Shown: one piece after another, positions 53,905-63,254 of the stretch
Layout of the letters: the number at the start of each line of letters is the position of its first letter
Position numbering within the stretch: position 1 is the stretch's first letter
NCBI GenBank assembly: GCA_942491145.1
Contig: CALOBC010000001.1
Coordinates: 62,001 to 126,000 of the forward strand
Direction: 5' to 3'
Origin: CAXQUZ01 sp942491145
GTDB taxonomy: Bacteria; Myxococcota_A; UBA796; UBA2385
DNA: 64,000 bases
Position numbers and translations under genes: made by a program
Notes under the pieces: model-generated
Seen by the model: only the letters and a program-made list of their open reading frames with translations
Databases searched by the model: none
What the model was told of the DNA's origin: nothing

Positions 53905-55305
53905 CTACTCGCGAACGGGGCCCTTGGCCACGCGCAAGCCCACGCCGAGCTTGCGGCTCCCTGCGGATGCCTTTGCTGGACACACCGACTTGGGATTGGA
54001 GCCGGACCGGCAGCCCACGATGGTCGCGCTGGACGCCGCGCCGGAGTGCACCAGCGTGCCACCCGCCGCACCGCTGCCTCCCCAGACCCACTCCCGGGCG
54101 TTGTCGTGCAGGCCCTTGAGCCCATCGGGAGTGGCGACAGCATCGGCGTCCACGTCGACCAAGTCTTTGTTGTTTTGGTAGAGCGAGACCCGGCGGCTGA
54201 CCCCACCGGTCGCCGCCAGCTTCTGAAACTCAGCTTGGGTGAGCAGCCGGTAGCCCATGGCCGCAGCATCCCAGCGGACCTCACCACCGGACTCGCACTT
54301 GCCGACGACGGTGTAGGCCTTGGAGAGCCCTTCCTTGGCGGACTTTCGGTTGGCGAACCGCACCGCCTCACACCAGCTGACTTGGTCCACGGGCAGGTTC
54401 CAGCGGCCGCTCGTCACGAGGGTGTCGGTCCCCATCACCGTGGTCCACTCCCGCTGGGTCACCTCGGTCTGGGCCACCCACGTGGCGCCTTTGCCGCTGC
54501 CGCCGATGTTGCGAAGCGCGTTGCCCCCGGCCTTCTTCCTTGCGTTGGACGCGCTGCCATCCCCCAGCTTGGGCGCGTCATCCGCCTCGCCCAGCTTGAT
54601 GGCCGCCGTCTCGAGGTCCATGGCAGAGGCCACGTCTCCGAAGGCATCCGCGATGTCTCCCATGACCTCCTGGTTGCCCGTCTCAACGCCGACAATGCCG
54701 ACCGCAGCGCCACCCTGGGTGGCTTCGGCGAGCTGGCGGGCCGCGTCCGCTGCGGACTTCGCCGGGCCCTTGGGGCTCACCGGACTTGGTGCTTCAGGCT
54801 CCGGCAAGGCAGCGTCATCAGGGTCCTTGACCAGCTCCGGCGGGGTCTCCTTGATGACCTGGATGGCCACCGGCTGGACGACCGGCTCTTCTTCCTCGAG
54901 TGGAGCCTCGAGGCGCAGCTTCACAAAGCGATCCGGCACTTGGGCCAGGGTCGCCGCGTCAAAGCGGCCTTCTTCCACATCCGTGAAGGTCATCCGAAAG
55001 AGCAGCAGCACCACGCCGCCCGCCACCACCGCGCGCCCGAGCGTTGCCCCCAGTCCAACCAGCGACTTGGACCACCGCTGGCCGGCGGCCGCGCGGGTGC
55101 GCACCAACATTGCATCGAGGGCTGCAGCCAGCTCCGGGCTGGACCCACTGGCCGTCCGCAGCTCGCCGACCAGCCCGCGCCCCCGGGCGGCACGGTCCAG
55201 CCCCCCCTCCATCAGCCACAGCTCAGCCAGAGCGAGCTTGTCCTGCAGATCTGCCGCGAAGGCGGGATCAGCCGGGGGGGCGGGGGGCGGGGAAGGAGCG
55301 CTCAT
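53905..55305 (-). CDS. Membrane-anchored FGE/SUMF1-fold protein
   Basis: 466 residues. Residues 1-80 are helical with one membrane helix (VVAGGVVLLLFRMTF, about residue 95). A Pro/Glu-rich linker follows. From about residue 290 the protein has FGE-sulfatase (SUMF1) fold motifs: VTQREWTTVMG, LPVDQVSWCEAVRFANRKSA, YRLLTQAEFQKLAATGG, and ending GVGLRVAKG. The paired active-site Cys pattern of true formylglycine enzymes is not seen, so it is probably a binding protein. Often such proteins are kinase-linked; no kinase is adjacent. Confidence 0.8.
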   Translation of the reverse strand: MSAPSPPPAPPADPAFAADLQDKLALAELWLMEGGLDRAARGRGLVGELRTASGSSPELAAALDAMLVRTRAAAGQRWSKSLVGLGATLGRAVVAGGVVLLLFRMTFTDVEEGRFDAATLAQVPDRFVKLRLEAPLEEEEPVVQPVAIQVIKETPPELVKDPDDAALPEPEAPSPVSPKGPAKSAADAARQLAEATQGGAAVGIVGVETGNQEVMGDIADAFGDVASAMDLETAAIKLGEADDAPKLGDGSASNARKKAGGNALRNIGGSGKGATWVAQTEVTQREWTTVMGTDTLVTSGRWNLPVDQVSWCEAVRFANRKSAKEGLSKAYTVVGKCESGGEVRWDAAAMGYRLLTQAEFQKLAATGGVSRRVSLYQNNKDLVDVDADAVATPDGLKGLHDNAREWVWGGSGAAGGTLVHSGAASSATIVGCRSGSNPKSVCPAKASAGSRKLGVGLRVAKGPVRE

Positions 55306-55394
55306 GCGCCCCGAATGTACCGGCGAGGGCCGCCAACGCTAACGGCAGCGGCCAAAAGTTCGTGGACTTTCTCGCGGGGGCCCCGGCGGCACCC

Positions 55395-56951
55395 TCAGTC
55401 GCAGGTGGCGCTGCCGGCGTAGGTGATCTCCACGGCATCGCCACCAGTCGGGCTGACAGTGTCGAGCGTCACAGTGTTGTCGGAGGGGTCGTAGGTCCAC
55501 TCGGTGACCTCGACGCCATTGACCGTGACCGAGATGGTGTCGGGGAGCGGGTTGTTCTGGAGCTCGAAGTCGGTCTGGATGATCGACGCGGAGGCCAAGC
55601 GCTCCAGGTTCGTGGCGCTGGCCCAGTCCGAACAAATACTCAGGAACTCACCAGAGGTCGCAGTGACCGCTTGGTAGTAGCCGTCACCGGCCTCCGCGCT
55701 GCCGCAGCCGCTCGGGTAGTCGCCCGCGATGGCCGAGATCTTGACCATGCCCGGGTCGCCCTTGTAGCCCTGGATCTGGCTCACCAGCGTGCTCCAATCG
55801 GACCAGCTCTGTTCCGGCTCGTCGCTCACCACTACGATGTGCAGTGCCGCCCCGTCCCGCATGAAGGTGTCGTTGCAGCCACCGGGCACGTAAGCATTGT
55901 GGACCGCGTTGTTCGCGACGGTGAGCAGTGCTTCGGTGTAGGCGCCGCCACCTGCCGAGACCTGGCTGGAGAAGGTGGTCTCGTAGTTGGGGGTCGAGGG
56001 CGTCAGGATGCCGGTGCGGTTGCAGCCGTCATCGTCGTTCGCCACGATGATCTGCCAGTCATTGGAGTAGCCGCTGAGCAGGCCGATGAAGGTCGAGAAG
56101 TTCCGCGCCAGTGCCGCGGAGTCGTCATCCATGGAGCAGCTCTGATCCACGGCGAAGAGGATGTCGGTCGGCGGATCTTCGGGGATCTCCCAGATGTCGG
56201 TGTACCAGCCAGCGTAGCGGCCGGCGCCGAGCTGGTCAGCCGTGCGGACGCCCATGGGCTCGGAGCTCGTGACCGACAAGGTGCCGTTGAAGTCCATCTC
56301 TTCGAGCGGTGCGAAGGAGAAGGTGAGCCACGTGGCGTCGCCGGGCTCCAGCGTGATGGGCAAGGTGTAGTCCTCCACCAGCCCCATCGAAGTGTCGCCG
56401 TCCCACGCAAACTCGGTGATCTCGAGCGTGTCGGTGCCGACGTTCGACAGCTCGACCACATCCCAGGTGTCGCACCCGATGTAGGCGTTCTCAAAGTCGA
56501 GGGGGTCCGGCGTGATCTGCAGCTCTGGCACCGAGCCCGAGCCGTACAGCTCCACCGTCTCCAAGCTTGCTTCTTCGTCGTCGGAGCTCACATAGACCGT
56601 GGCCAGCTGATCGTAGGCACCAAAGGGCTCAAAGACAACATCGACGTCCTGGGAGGCGCCCGGGGCCAGCTCGAAGGCGACCACGTCGGTGAGCAGCGTG
56701 AAGGAGGCCGCGTCTTCGCCCTCAATGAACAGGTCCTCCACGTTCAGCGCAATGTCCCCCACGCTCTTGATGGTGAAGGTCTGGACCACTGGTTCTTCGC
56801 CGTAGCTGAGCTCGCCGAACTGAAGGAGCCCAGGCGACACCTCGATGCGGGCAAGGTTGTTTCCGCTGCCCGCGGGGATCTTCGCGAAGCTATGGTCGCT
56901 GCAGGCACCGAGCCCAAGGCTGGCAATGATGAGGAGGGAGATTCGGGACAT
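55395..56951 (-). CDS. Lipoprotein with choice-of-anchor-D and vWA-like domains
   Basis: 518 residues from the ATG at 56951 (GGAG site), starting LLIIASLGLGAC (lipobox). Residues 30-240 contain two ASPM/choice-of-anchor-D-like beta sandwiches (PGLLQFGELSYGEEPVVQTF, then DPLDFENAYIGCDTWDVVEL). The following vWA region has MIDAS motif FAVDQSCSMDDDS. Myxobacterial genomes are rich in such surface lipoproteins. Ligand unknown. Confidence 0.78.
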   Translation of the reverse strand: MSRISLLIIASLGLGACSDHSFAKIPAGSGNNLARIEVSPGLLQFGELSYGEEPVVQTFTIKSVGDIALNVEDLFIEGEDAASFTLLTDVVAFELAPGASQDVDVVFEPFGAYDQLATVYVSSDDEEASLETVELYGSGSVPELQITPDPLDFENAYIGCDTWDVVELSNVGTDTLEITEFAWDGDTSMGLVEDYTLPITLEPGDATWLTFSFAPLEEMDFNGTLSVTSSEPMGVRTADQLGAGRYAGWYTDIWEIPEDPPTDILFAVDQSCSMDDDSAALARNFSTFIGLLSGYSNDWQIIVANDDDGCNRTGILTPSTPNYETTFSSQVSAGGGAYTEALLTVANNAVHNAYVPGGCNDTFMRDGAALHIVVVSDEPEQSWSDWSTLVSQIQGYKGDPGMVKISAIAGDYPSGCGSAEAGDGYYQAVTATSGEFLSICSDWASATNLERLASASIIQTDFELQNNPLPDTISVTVNGVEVTEWTYDPSDNTVTLDTVSPTGGDAVEITYAGSATCD

Positions 56952-57174
56952 GGGGGCGGTCTCCTGCATTGGCCGATGGCTGGGCGGCGGCCGAACGGCG
57001 GGGGACCACCACTCACACTGGAGTTGGTCCCTGCGCGCACCAGCCCGCATCAGAGCGAAGGCATCATGCCATGACAACGCCCCCCCGTGTTGCCAAATCG
57101 AAGGCGCGGCGATGACACCGAAGCGTGCCCGTGGGTTGCGACCGGCCGCCCTCGAACACAACCCAAGATGACAA

Positions 57175-57201
57175 GAGGCGGAGCCCAGTGGACCCCGCCT
57201 C
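57175..57201 (-). terminator. Probable intrinsic terminator after mdh
   Basis: On the minus strand GAGGCGG / CCGCCTC pair around a 13-base loop, starting about 22 bases after the mdh stop and followed by TTGTCATCTT. The 7-bp GC stem plus T-rich tail fits a modest intrinsic terminator. Confidence 0.6.
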
Positions 57202-57223
57202 CATGTCCAAGCCTTGGTCGGAC

Positions 57224-58204
57224 TCAGCCGATCAGGTCCTTGACCGCGTCGCGCTCTGCGACAAGCTCAGCGACGGTGTTGTCGATCTGAGCCTGGCTGA
57301 ATGCGTTGATCTTGAGACCCTTGACGATGGTGTAGACGCCGTCCTTGATGGTCACGGGGAAGCTGAAGATCAGCCCCTTGGGCACGCCGTACTCGCCGTT
57401 GCTGGGGACAGCCATGCTCGCCCACTCACCCTCGGCCGTGCCGTTGAACCAAGTGGCCATGTGGTCGATCGCGGCGCCCGCTGCACTTGCGGCGCTGGAC
57501 TGGCCACGGGCCTGGATGATGGCGCCACCCCGGCCCTTCACGGTCGAGGCGAAGTCACCGGTGAGCCAGTCGTGATCCACCAGATCCGCCACAGCCTTGC
57601 CGTTGACGGTGGCCTGGTGGAAGTCCGGGTACATCGAGGGGCCGTGGTTGCCCCAGATCACCATGCGGGACACCGCGCCAGCGGTCACACCCAGGCGACC
57701 GGCAAGCTGCGAGACCGCGCGGTTCTGGTCCAGACGAGTCATGGCCGTGAAGCGCTCGCGGGGCAGGTCCGGGGCGCTGTTCATCGCGATGAGCGCGTTG
57801 GTGTTGCAGGGGTTGCCGACGACCACGACCCGCACGTCCGGCGCGGCGTTGTCGTTGATGGCCTTGCCCTGGCCCACGAAGATGGGGCCGTTGGCGGCGA
57901 CGAGGTCTGCCCGCTGCATGCCGGGGCCCCGGGGGCGGCTGCCGACCAGGAAGATCTGCTGGGCGCCGGCGAAGGCGACGTTCGGGTCGTCGGAGGTGAC
58001 GATGCCGTGCAGCAGCGGGAAGGCCGCGTCGTTGAGCTCCATCACCACACCCGCGAGCGCCGTCATGGCCGGCGGAATCTCGAGGAGCTGAAGGATGACG
58101 GGCTGGTCCTTGCCGAAGCAGTCGCCGCTGGCGATGCGGAAGAGCAGGGCGTAGCCGATGTTTCCGGCAGCGCCGGTGACGGCAACCTTGATGGGAGCGT
58201 TCAT
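57224..58204 (-). CDS. mdh: Malate dehydrogenase
   Basis: 326 residues, ATG at 58204 with GGAGG. Contains the NAD Rossmann motif VTGAAGNIGYALLFRIASGD, the substrate-loop RPRGPGMQRADL, NPCNTNALI and the catalytic His in IWGNHGPSMYPDF (about residue 190). It belongs to the cytosolic-type MDH of about 325 residues. It oxidises malate to oxaloacetate in the TCA cycle. It lies after the oxidase operon on the same strand, 78 bases from the last gene. Confidence 0.96.
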   Translation of the reverse strand: MNAPIKVAVTGAAGNIGYALLFRIASGDCFGKDQPVILQLLEIPPAMTALAGVVMELNDAAFPLLHGIVTSDDPNVAFAGAQQIFLVGSRPRGPGMQRADLVAANGPIFVGQGKAINDNAAPDVRVVVVGNPCNTNALIAMNSAPDLPRERFTAMTRLDQNRAVSQLAGRLGVTAGAVSRMVIWGNHGPSMYPDFHQATVNGKAVADLVDHDWLTGDFASTVKGRGGAIIQARGQSSAASAAGAAIDHMATWFNGTAEGEWASMAVPSNGEYGVPKGLIFSFPVTIKDGVYTIVKGLKINAFSQAQIDNTVAELVAERDAVKDLIG

Positions 58205-58282
58205 GGGGGCCTCCAGGGGGATTGAGCGTGACAGGTGAAAGAGGGCATCAAAGCGGGCCGGTGGTGCGCACGAGCAGGGCGC

Positions 58283-58522
58283 TCACAGGGCGCGGGCCAG
58301 CTCCTCAGGGTCGTCAATGCGATCGAAGGTGTCCTTGCAGACCCGGCATTGAAAGTCCACCGAGACCGGCCTGGTGGAGACGCCGACGAAGAACACCCAG
58401 AACTTCCCACAGCCGGTGTAGTGGGGAACCCGCGAGACCATGTGATGATCTCGATCGTTGCCGCATCTGCAGCGAAGGCGGCCTCGTGGGGCCGCCTCCT
58501 CGTTCGGGTCGCGGGGGGTCAC
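58283..58522 (-). CDS. Small zinc-ribbon-like protein coupled to the oxidase operon
   Basis: 79 residues from a GTG at 58522 that overlaps the stop of the subunit IV gene (GTGA); an internal ATG at 58441 would give 52 residues. Two Cys clusters, CRC near residue 18 and CRVC near residue 60, with TGCGK between, suggest a zinc ribbon. A hydrophobic patch (KFWVFFVGVS) lies in the middle. Function unknown; coupling suggests a role in oxidase assembly or copper/zinc handling. Confidence 0.65.
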   Translation of the reverse strand: MTPRDPNEEAAPRGRLRCRCGNDRDHHMVSRVPHYTGCGKFWVFFVGVSTRPVSVDFQCRVCKDTFDRIDDPEELARAL

Positions 58523-58896
58523 TCTCCCGCTTCGTCCATTCGAAGTTCCATCTGGCCGGTGATCTCGTGGACTGCGTCCCGAGAGCCCAGGTCGAAGAAG
58601 GTGAGGACGAAGAAGCACGCCATGAACCACAGCGCAGCAAGGAAGATGAACACGTTGAAGCGCGTGTCGTACTTGAGGTGCATGAACCACGCACCCACAA
58701 GCGTCGCCTTCACGCTGGCCACCGCCATGGCAGCCGGGATCGACTGGGCGGGGGGCAGCTCGGCGTAAGAGACCAGCACCGTGAGAACGGTGAGGACGAG
58801 CAGCGCCCCATAGACCGCAAAGTAGGTGGACAGCGGCGAGATGTGGGGACCGCAGTGGTCGTCATGGCCGGGTGCGGCCGCGGAGTTGGAAGCCAT
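58519..58896 (-). CDS. Cytochrome c oxidase subunit IV-type protein
   Basis: 125 residues from the ATG at 58896 (AGGAG site). Three membrane helices (YFAVYGALLVLTVLTVLVSY, AAMAVASVKATLVGAWFMHL, VFIFLAALWFMACFFVLTFF) match bacterial COX IV / cytochrome-oxidase prokaryotic subunit IV. It stabilises the oxidase. It is the fourth oxidase subunit in gene order. Confidence 0.9.
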   Translation of the reverse strand: MASNSAAAPGHDDHCGPHISPLSTYFAVYGALLVLTVLTVLVSYAELPPAQSIPAAMAVASVKATLVGAWFMHLKYDTRFNVFIFLAALWFMACFFVLTFFDLGSRDAVHEITGQMELRMDEAGE

Positions 58897-58921
58897 CTTG
58901 GTGCTCCTGTCTGCAGGCCGT

Positions 58922-59590
58922 TCAGCGGACCAGGTAGAGAAGGGGGAAGAGGAAGATCCAGATGAGGTCGACGAGGTGCCAGTACAGGCCGACGTTCTCG
59001 ACGGCAGCGTAGTGGTTCGGCTTGAACTCATCGCCCAGCGCGCGCACCATGATCCATGCGATGACACCGATGCCGATGACCACGTGGAGACCGTGTACAC
59101 CGGTCATCATGAAGTAGACGCTGAAGAACAGCCGGGGCTCACTCGATGCGGTGGTCGTCAGCTCCGAGAAGTCGAACCACTTGCCGGGAAGCAGGCCCAC
59201 ATGGATCTTGTGGCTGTACTCGATGTATTTGATGACCATGAAGCCGTAGGCGCCGACAATGGTCGCGGCGCACCACGCGGCACAGTGCTTGTTCTCACCG
59301 AGCTGGGCTGAGCGGACGGCGAGGGCCATCGTCAGCGAGCTGGTGAGGAGCACAACCGTGTTGATGGCGCCCATGACCTTGTCGAGCTGCTCCGCCGCTT
59401 CCAACCAGGTGCCTGGGTAGAAGTAGCGCATCGACGCGTAAGCCATGAACAGGCCCGCGAAGAACAGGAGCTCCTGGACCAGAAACAGCCACATGCCCAT
59501 CTTGTTGGCAGCGTTCTGTTGGTCCATGTTGAAGAAGTGATGCGCGAGGTGCGGCGAGTGGGCGCCGTGCTCTGCTGCTGCTGAACTCAT
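58922..59590 (-). CDS. coxC: Cytochrome c oxidase subunit III
   Basis: 222 residues from the ATG at 59590 (GGAGA site). It has five membrane helices and the subunit III signatures FFAGLFMAYASMRYFYPGTW, MMTGVHGLHVVIGIGVIAW and ENVGLYWHLVDLIWIFLFPL. Lacks the two N-terminal helices of mitochondrial subunit III, as many bacterial versions do. Subunit III supports proton uptake. Confidence 0.95.
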   Translation of the reverse strand: MSSAAAEHGAHSPHLAHHFFNMDQQNAANKMGMWLFLVQELLFFAGLFMAYASMRYFYPGTWLEAAEQLDKVMGAINTVVLLTSSLTMALAVRSAQLGENKHCAAWCAATIVGAYGFMVIKYIEYSHKIHVGLLPGKWFDFSELTTTASSEPRLFFSVYFMMTGVHGLHVVIGIGVIAWIMVRALGDEFKPNHYAAVENVGLYWHLVDLIWIFLFPLLYLVR

Positions 59591-59665
59591 AGAAGTGGTC
59601 TCCGGTAGACACTGCCTCCGGTGGTCCAGAACCACCGAGAGGCAAGGCGGGGTGTGCCGTCGGTT

Positions 59666-61303
59666 TCAGGCGCGGTGCGTCTCGATCTCGTCGAACTCGT
59701 ACGGGCCTTTGGTGCAGACAACGGGGCCAGAGAAGTTGTGCTCAACCGGCGGGCTGGCAGCCAGCCACTCCAGCGACACACCACCCCAGGGGTTGGCCGG
59801 CGCCTTGGCGCCCTTTGCAAGGCTGTGGAGCAGGTAGAAGAGCACACAGAAGAGGCCGAGACCGAAGAGGAACGCGCCCGTGGTGGAGAGCTGGTTCCAG
59901 AACTCGAACTCCGGCACGTACTGGTGGTACCGACGGGGCATGCCCCGGGAACCAGCCACGAACTGCGGGAAGAAGGTCAGGTTGTAGCCGACGAACGTGA
60001 GCACAAAGGTCAGCTTGCCCATCTTCTCATCGAACATCTTGCCCGTGATCTTCGGCCACCAGTGGTGGATTCCGGCGATCAGTGCGAAGAGCACACCACC
60101 CATCATGACGTAGTGGAAGTGAGCCACGACGAAGTAGGTGTCGTGCAGGTGCACATCGGTCGACAGCGTCGCCAGGAACAGGCCGGTGAGGCCGCCGATG
60201 GCGAAGATCCACAGGAAGCCCAGCGTGTAGAGCATCACCGTGTTCAGCCGGATGCTGCCCCGGTAGAGCGTCGCGATCCAGGAGCACAGCTTGATGGCCG
60301 TGGGCAGCCCCACGCCGAAGGTCAGCAGCGAGAAGACGGTGCCGCTCAGCTCCGACTGGCCGGACACGAACATGTGGTGACCCCAGATGAGGAAACCCAT
60401 GGCCGCAATCGCGACAGAAGACGCCGCAATCGCGGTGTAGCCGAAGATGTGCCGCCGGCTGTGGACCGTGACCGTCTCGCTGATGATGCCGAAGGCGGGC
60501 AACGCCATGACGTAGACGACGGGGTGGCTGTAGAACCAGAAGAAGTGCTGGAAGAGCACGGGGTCGCCGCCGAGGGCCGGGTCGAAGATGCCGATGCCCA
60601 CAATCCGCTCGAAGATGAGCAGGAAGAGGGTGATGGCGATGACCGGCGTGGCGAGGACCTGGATGACACTGGTGGCGTAGATGGCCCAGATGAACAGGGG
60701 CAGCCGGTTCCAGCTCACCCCTGGGGCACGCATCTTGTGGACCGTGACAATGAAGTTCAGCCCGGTCAGGATGGAGCTGAACCCGAGAATGAACGCACCG
60801 AGAAGGGCGAACACCACGTTGTTGTTGGCACCACCACCGCTGGAGTAGGGCGTGTAGAAGGTCCAGCCCGTGTCGACGCCGCCAGCCAGGAGCACGTACA
60901 CGAGGAACAGCGCGCCCACAACGTAGATGTGGAAGCTCAGCAAGTTGAGCTTCGGGAAGGCCACGTCAATCGTGCCGAGCTGAAGCGGCAGGACGAAGTT
61001 GCCCAGGGTCGCGGGAATCGCCGGCACGAGCACGAGGAAGACCATGATGGCCCCGTGCAGCGTGAACAGGCGGTTGTAGGTGTTCGCGTCAAAGAGGTTG
61101 CCCTCAGGCGTGAACAGCTCCGCACGAATCGCGAGGGCCAGCAGGCCGCCGACCAGGAAGAAGCTCAGCACGGTCACCAGGTACATCACGCCGATCCGCT
61201 TGTGATCGATCGTGAAGAGCCAGCTCATCAGGCCGCGCTTCGCGTTGAGGTAGTTTGAGCCGGAGCCAGCGTGCCCGGCGCCGTCAAGAGACGAGGTGCT
61301 CAT
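59666..61303 (-). CDS. coxA: Cytochrome c oxidase subunit I, A2-type
   Basis: 545 residues with 12 membrane helices. Haem and CuB histidines lie in TLHGAIMVFLVLVPA, FYSHPVVYVMALPAFG and VAHFHYVMMGG. The D-channel glutamate of A1 oxidases (HPEVY) is replaced by Val, with a YS pair in front (FYSHPVVY): this marks the A2 subfamily, as in Rhodothermus marinus caa3. It reduces oxygen and pumps protons. It lies between subunits II and III in the operon. Confidence 0.96.
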   Translation of the reverse strand: MSTSSLDGAGHAGSGSNYLNAKRGLMSWLFTIDHKRIGVMYLVTVLSFFLVGGLLALAIRAELFTPEGNLFDANTYNRLFTLHGAIMVFLVLVPAIPATLGNFVLPLQLGTIDVAFPKLNLLSFHIYVVGALFLVYVLLAGGVDTGWTFYTPYSSGGGANNNVVFALLGAFILGFSSILTGLNFIVTVHKMRAPGVSWNRLPLFIWAIYATSVIQVLATPVIAITLFLLIFERIVGIGIFDPALGGDPVLFQHFFWFYSHPVVYVMALPAFGIISETVTVHSRRHIFGYTAIAASSVAIAAMGFLIWGHHMFVSGQSELSGTVFSLLTFGVGLPTAIKLCSWIATLYRGSIRLNTVMLYTLGFLWIFAIGGLTGLFLATLSTDVHLHDTYFVVAHFHYVMMGGVLFALIAGIHHWWPKITGKMFDEKMGKLTFVLTFVGYNLTFFPQFVAGSRGMPRRYHQYVPEFEFWNQLSTTGAFLFGLGLFCVLFYLLHSLAKGAKAPANPWGGVSLEWLAASPPVEHNFSGPVVCTKGPYEFDEIETHRA

Positions 61304-61314
61304 CGGGTGCTCCC

Positions 61315-62394
61315 TTACTCGGAGAGGGTCTTGAGGTAGTCGACGAGACCTTCCAGCTCAACTTCGCTGAGCTGGCCCTGGTAGGGGGTCATCGCCGCGG
61401 GGTAGCCGGCCACAATCTTGGCGCCAGGCACCAAGATGGACTCGCGCAGGTAGGCCTCATCAACCTTGACCTGGGTGCCACCCTCGATGTTCTCCATCTT
61501 GCCGAACAGTGCGTTGAGCGGCGGACCCACGAGGCGGGTTCCGTCCAGCTTGTGGCAGCCAGCGCAGCCCTTGGCAGCAAAGAGCTTCTCGCCCAGTGCG
61601 GCACCCACGAGGTTGCCATCGGCCTTGGCCTGCTCGGCCTTCTCGGTCGCCCAAGTCTGGAACTCGGCCTCGGACTTCACTTCGACGCGGCTGTACATGT
61701 AGCCGTGCTGGTCACCGCAGTACTCGGTGCAGAAGACCTGATGGACACCCTCTTCGGGCGCCTCGAACCAGCCCACGGTGTAGCGACCGGGGATGACGTC
61801 GTGCTTGAACCGGAAGTCCGGCACGAAGTAGCTGTGCAGCACGTCGCGGCTGTTCATCACCAGCTTGACCGGCTTGCCTGCGGGCACCACCAGGGGTGCG
61901 GTGCAGTCATTCCACTTGTCCGGCGTGGTGCCCTTTTCCATGCACGCTTCGTCATTGCCCGCGACCTCAAAGGTCGTGCCATTCATCGTGTACTGGTAGG
62001 TCCAGTTCCACTTCTGGCCGATGACGCGCACTTCCATTGAGTCCGCCGGCGGGACCGCCATGTCCATCCAGCCCTGAAAGCCGAACCAGAACATGCCGAC
62101 CATCAAGAAGCCCGGCAGGACGGACCAGCCGATCTCCAGCGCGTGGCTGCCCTTGATGTCGGGCGTCCTCTCCCCTTCTTTCTTCTGGCGATAGGTCACC
62201 GCGAAGTAGATCATCGCGGCCATCATCACGATGAAGCACGCCACGTCGATGAAGTAGATGTAGTAGAAGACGAAGTCAACATCAGCGGCATAGGTAGAAG
62301 CCGCAGGGGGCATCCAGAAGGTGCCGCCCTCGGCCGCTTGGGCCACTCCATTGAAGACGCCGCCAGCGAACGCCGGCCACAGCGTGGTCATCAC
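61315..62394 (-). CDS. coxB: Cytochrome c oxidase subunit II with fused cytochrome c domain (caa3 type)
   Basis: 359 residues. Two membrane helices near the N-terminus (YYIYFIDVACFIVMMAAMIYF) are followed by the CuA cupredoxin domain with CTEYCGDQHGYM ligands. The C-terminus has a fused haem c domain with CAGCHK (about residue 276). The fusion is that of caa3 oxidases, which take electrons directly from this c domain. ATGA overlap with the SCO gene. Confidence 0.96.
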   Translation of the reverse strand: MMTTLWPAFAGGVFNGVAQAAEGGTFWMPPAASTYAADVDFVFYYIYFIDVACFIVMMAAMIYFAVTYRQKKEGERTPDIKGSHALEIGWSVLPGFLMVGMFWFGFQGWMDMAVPPADSMEVRVIGQKWNWTYQYTMNGTTFEVAGNDEACMEKGTTPDKWNDCTAPLVVPAGKPVKLVMNSRDVLHSYFVPDFRFKHDVIPGRYTVGWFEAPEEGVHQVFCTEYCGDQHGYMYSRVEVKSEAEFQTWATEKAEQAKADGNLVGAALGEKLFAAKGCAGCHKLDGTRLVGPPLNALFGKMENIEGGTQVKVDEAYLRESILVPGAKIVAGYPAAMTPYQGQLSEVELEGLVDYLKTLSE

Positions 62395-63254
62395 GTTTCA
62401 CTCCTGTCGGCACGAGACATTGCGTACTCACGCCGCCACAAGACGGTTCCGAGAACTCCGAGAACGAGCATCGTGACAACACCGCCCAGGCGCATGATTC
62501 CAAAGGCCCAGGGCGTGTAGCGTCCGACGGTCGCGTCGTAGCGAAAGCAAGAAAGGATGAGCTTTTCGACCGGCGAGCCCGCACGGCCGGCAGCCGACTC
62601 CATCAGCGCGAACTTGAGGTCCATCGCCGGATACTGAATCCCGTAGATGTACCGAGAGATGCGGCCTTCAGGAGACGTGAAGGCCACCACTGCGGGATGG
62701 GCGTATTGCCCGGTCGACTCATCGTAAGAATACCGAAACCCGACGGTCTCGGCCAGAGCACTGATGTTGTCCTGGGTGCCCGTCAGGAAGGTCCAGTCCG
62801 CACCATCACGCCCCAAGGAGTCCAAGTAGGACTGGCGCTTGGGGCCCGACACATCCGGGCCTTCGTTGGGGTCGATGCTCACCGTCACCACATTGAAGTC
62901 GCGGCCGGGCAGCCAATCGAGCGCCTTGAGGCCGTCCAGCACGGCGTTGAGCTGCACACTGCAGAGGGTCTCGCAGGTGAAGTAGTTCAACGTCAGCAGC
63001 GTGGGCATGCCGTTTTGCACCAGCGGCCCCATCGTCACTGTTTCGCCTGTGGCGGACGTGAACGTGAGCGCGGGGTCAACCAGCGCTTCGAGGTGTTCGT
63101 CCACGGCGACCGCAGCCAGCTCGGACGGCACAGCGTCCGCCCGGGTCAGCTGCTGCGGGGGAAGCTGTTCCGCTCCAGCGACACCACCCACACCTGCGGC
63201 CGCCAGAACGACGACCGACGAGGCGATGGCGACAATGGCGCGCAGCCGAGTCAC
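62391..63254 (-). CDS. SCO1/SenC-type copper chaperone
   Basis: 287 residues with an N-terminal membrane anchor or signal (VAIASSVVVLAAAGVGGVAG) and a thioredoxin fold with CETLCSVQLNAVL copper-binding CxxxC (about residue 95) and GQYAHPAVVAF with the His ligand. It loads copper into the CuA site of subunit II. A C-terminal second helix (GVVTMLVLGVLGTVLW) is notable. It overlaps both neighbours by ATGA. Confidence 0.92.
   Translation of the reverse strand: MTRLRAIVAIASSVVVLAAAGVGGVAGAEQLPPQQLTRADAVPSELAAVAVDEHLEALVDPALTFTSATGETVTMGPLVQNGMPTLLTLNYFTCETLCSVQLNAVLDGLKALDWLPGRDFNVVTVSIDPNEGPDVSGPKRQSYLDSLGRDGADWTFLTGTQDNISALAETVGFRYSYDESTGQYAHPAVVAFTSPEGRISRYIYGIQYPAMDLKFALMESAAGRAGSPVEKLILSCFRYDATVGRYTPWAFGIMRLGGVVTMLVLGVLGTVLWRREYAMSRADRSET

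Noticed and set aside
59621..61258. Plus-strand 545-codon open frame opposite coxA
   Set aside because: Glu/His/Arg-rich complement frame of a conserved oxidase.
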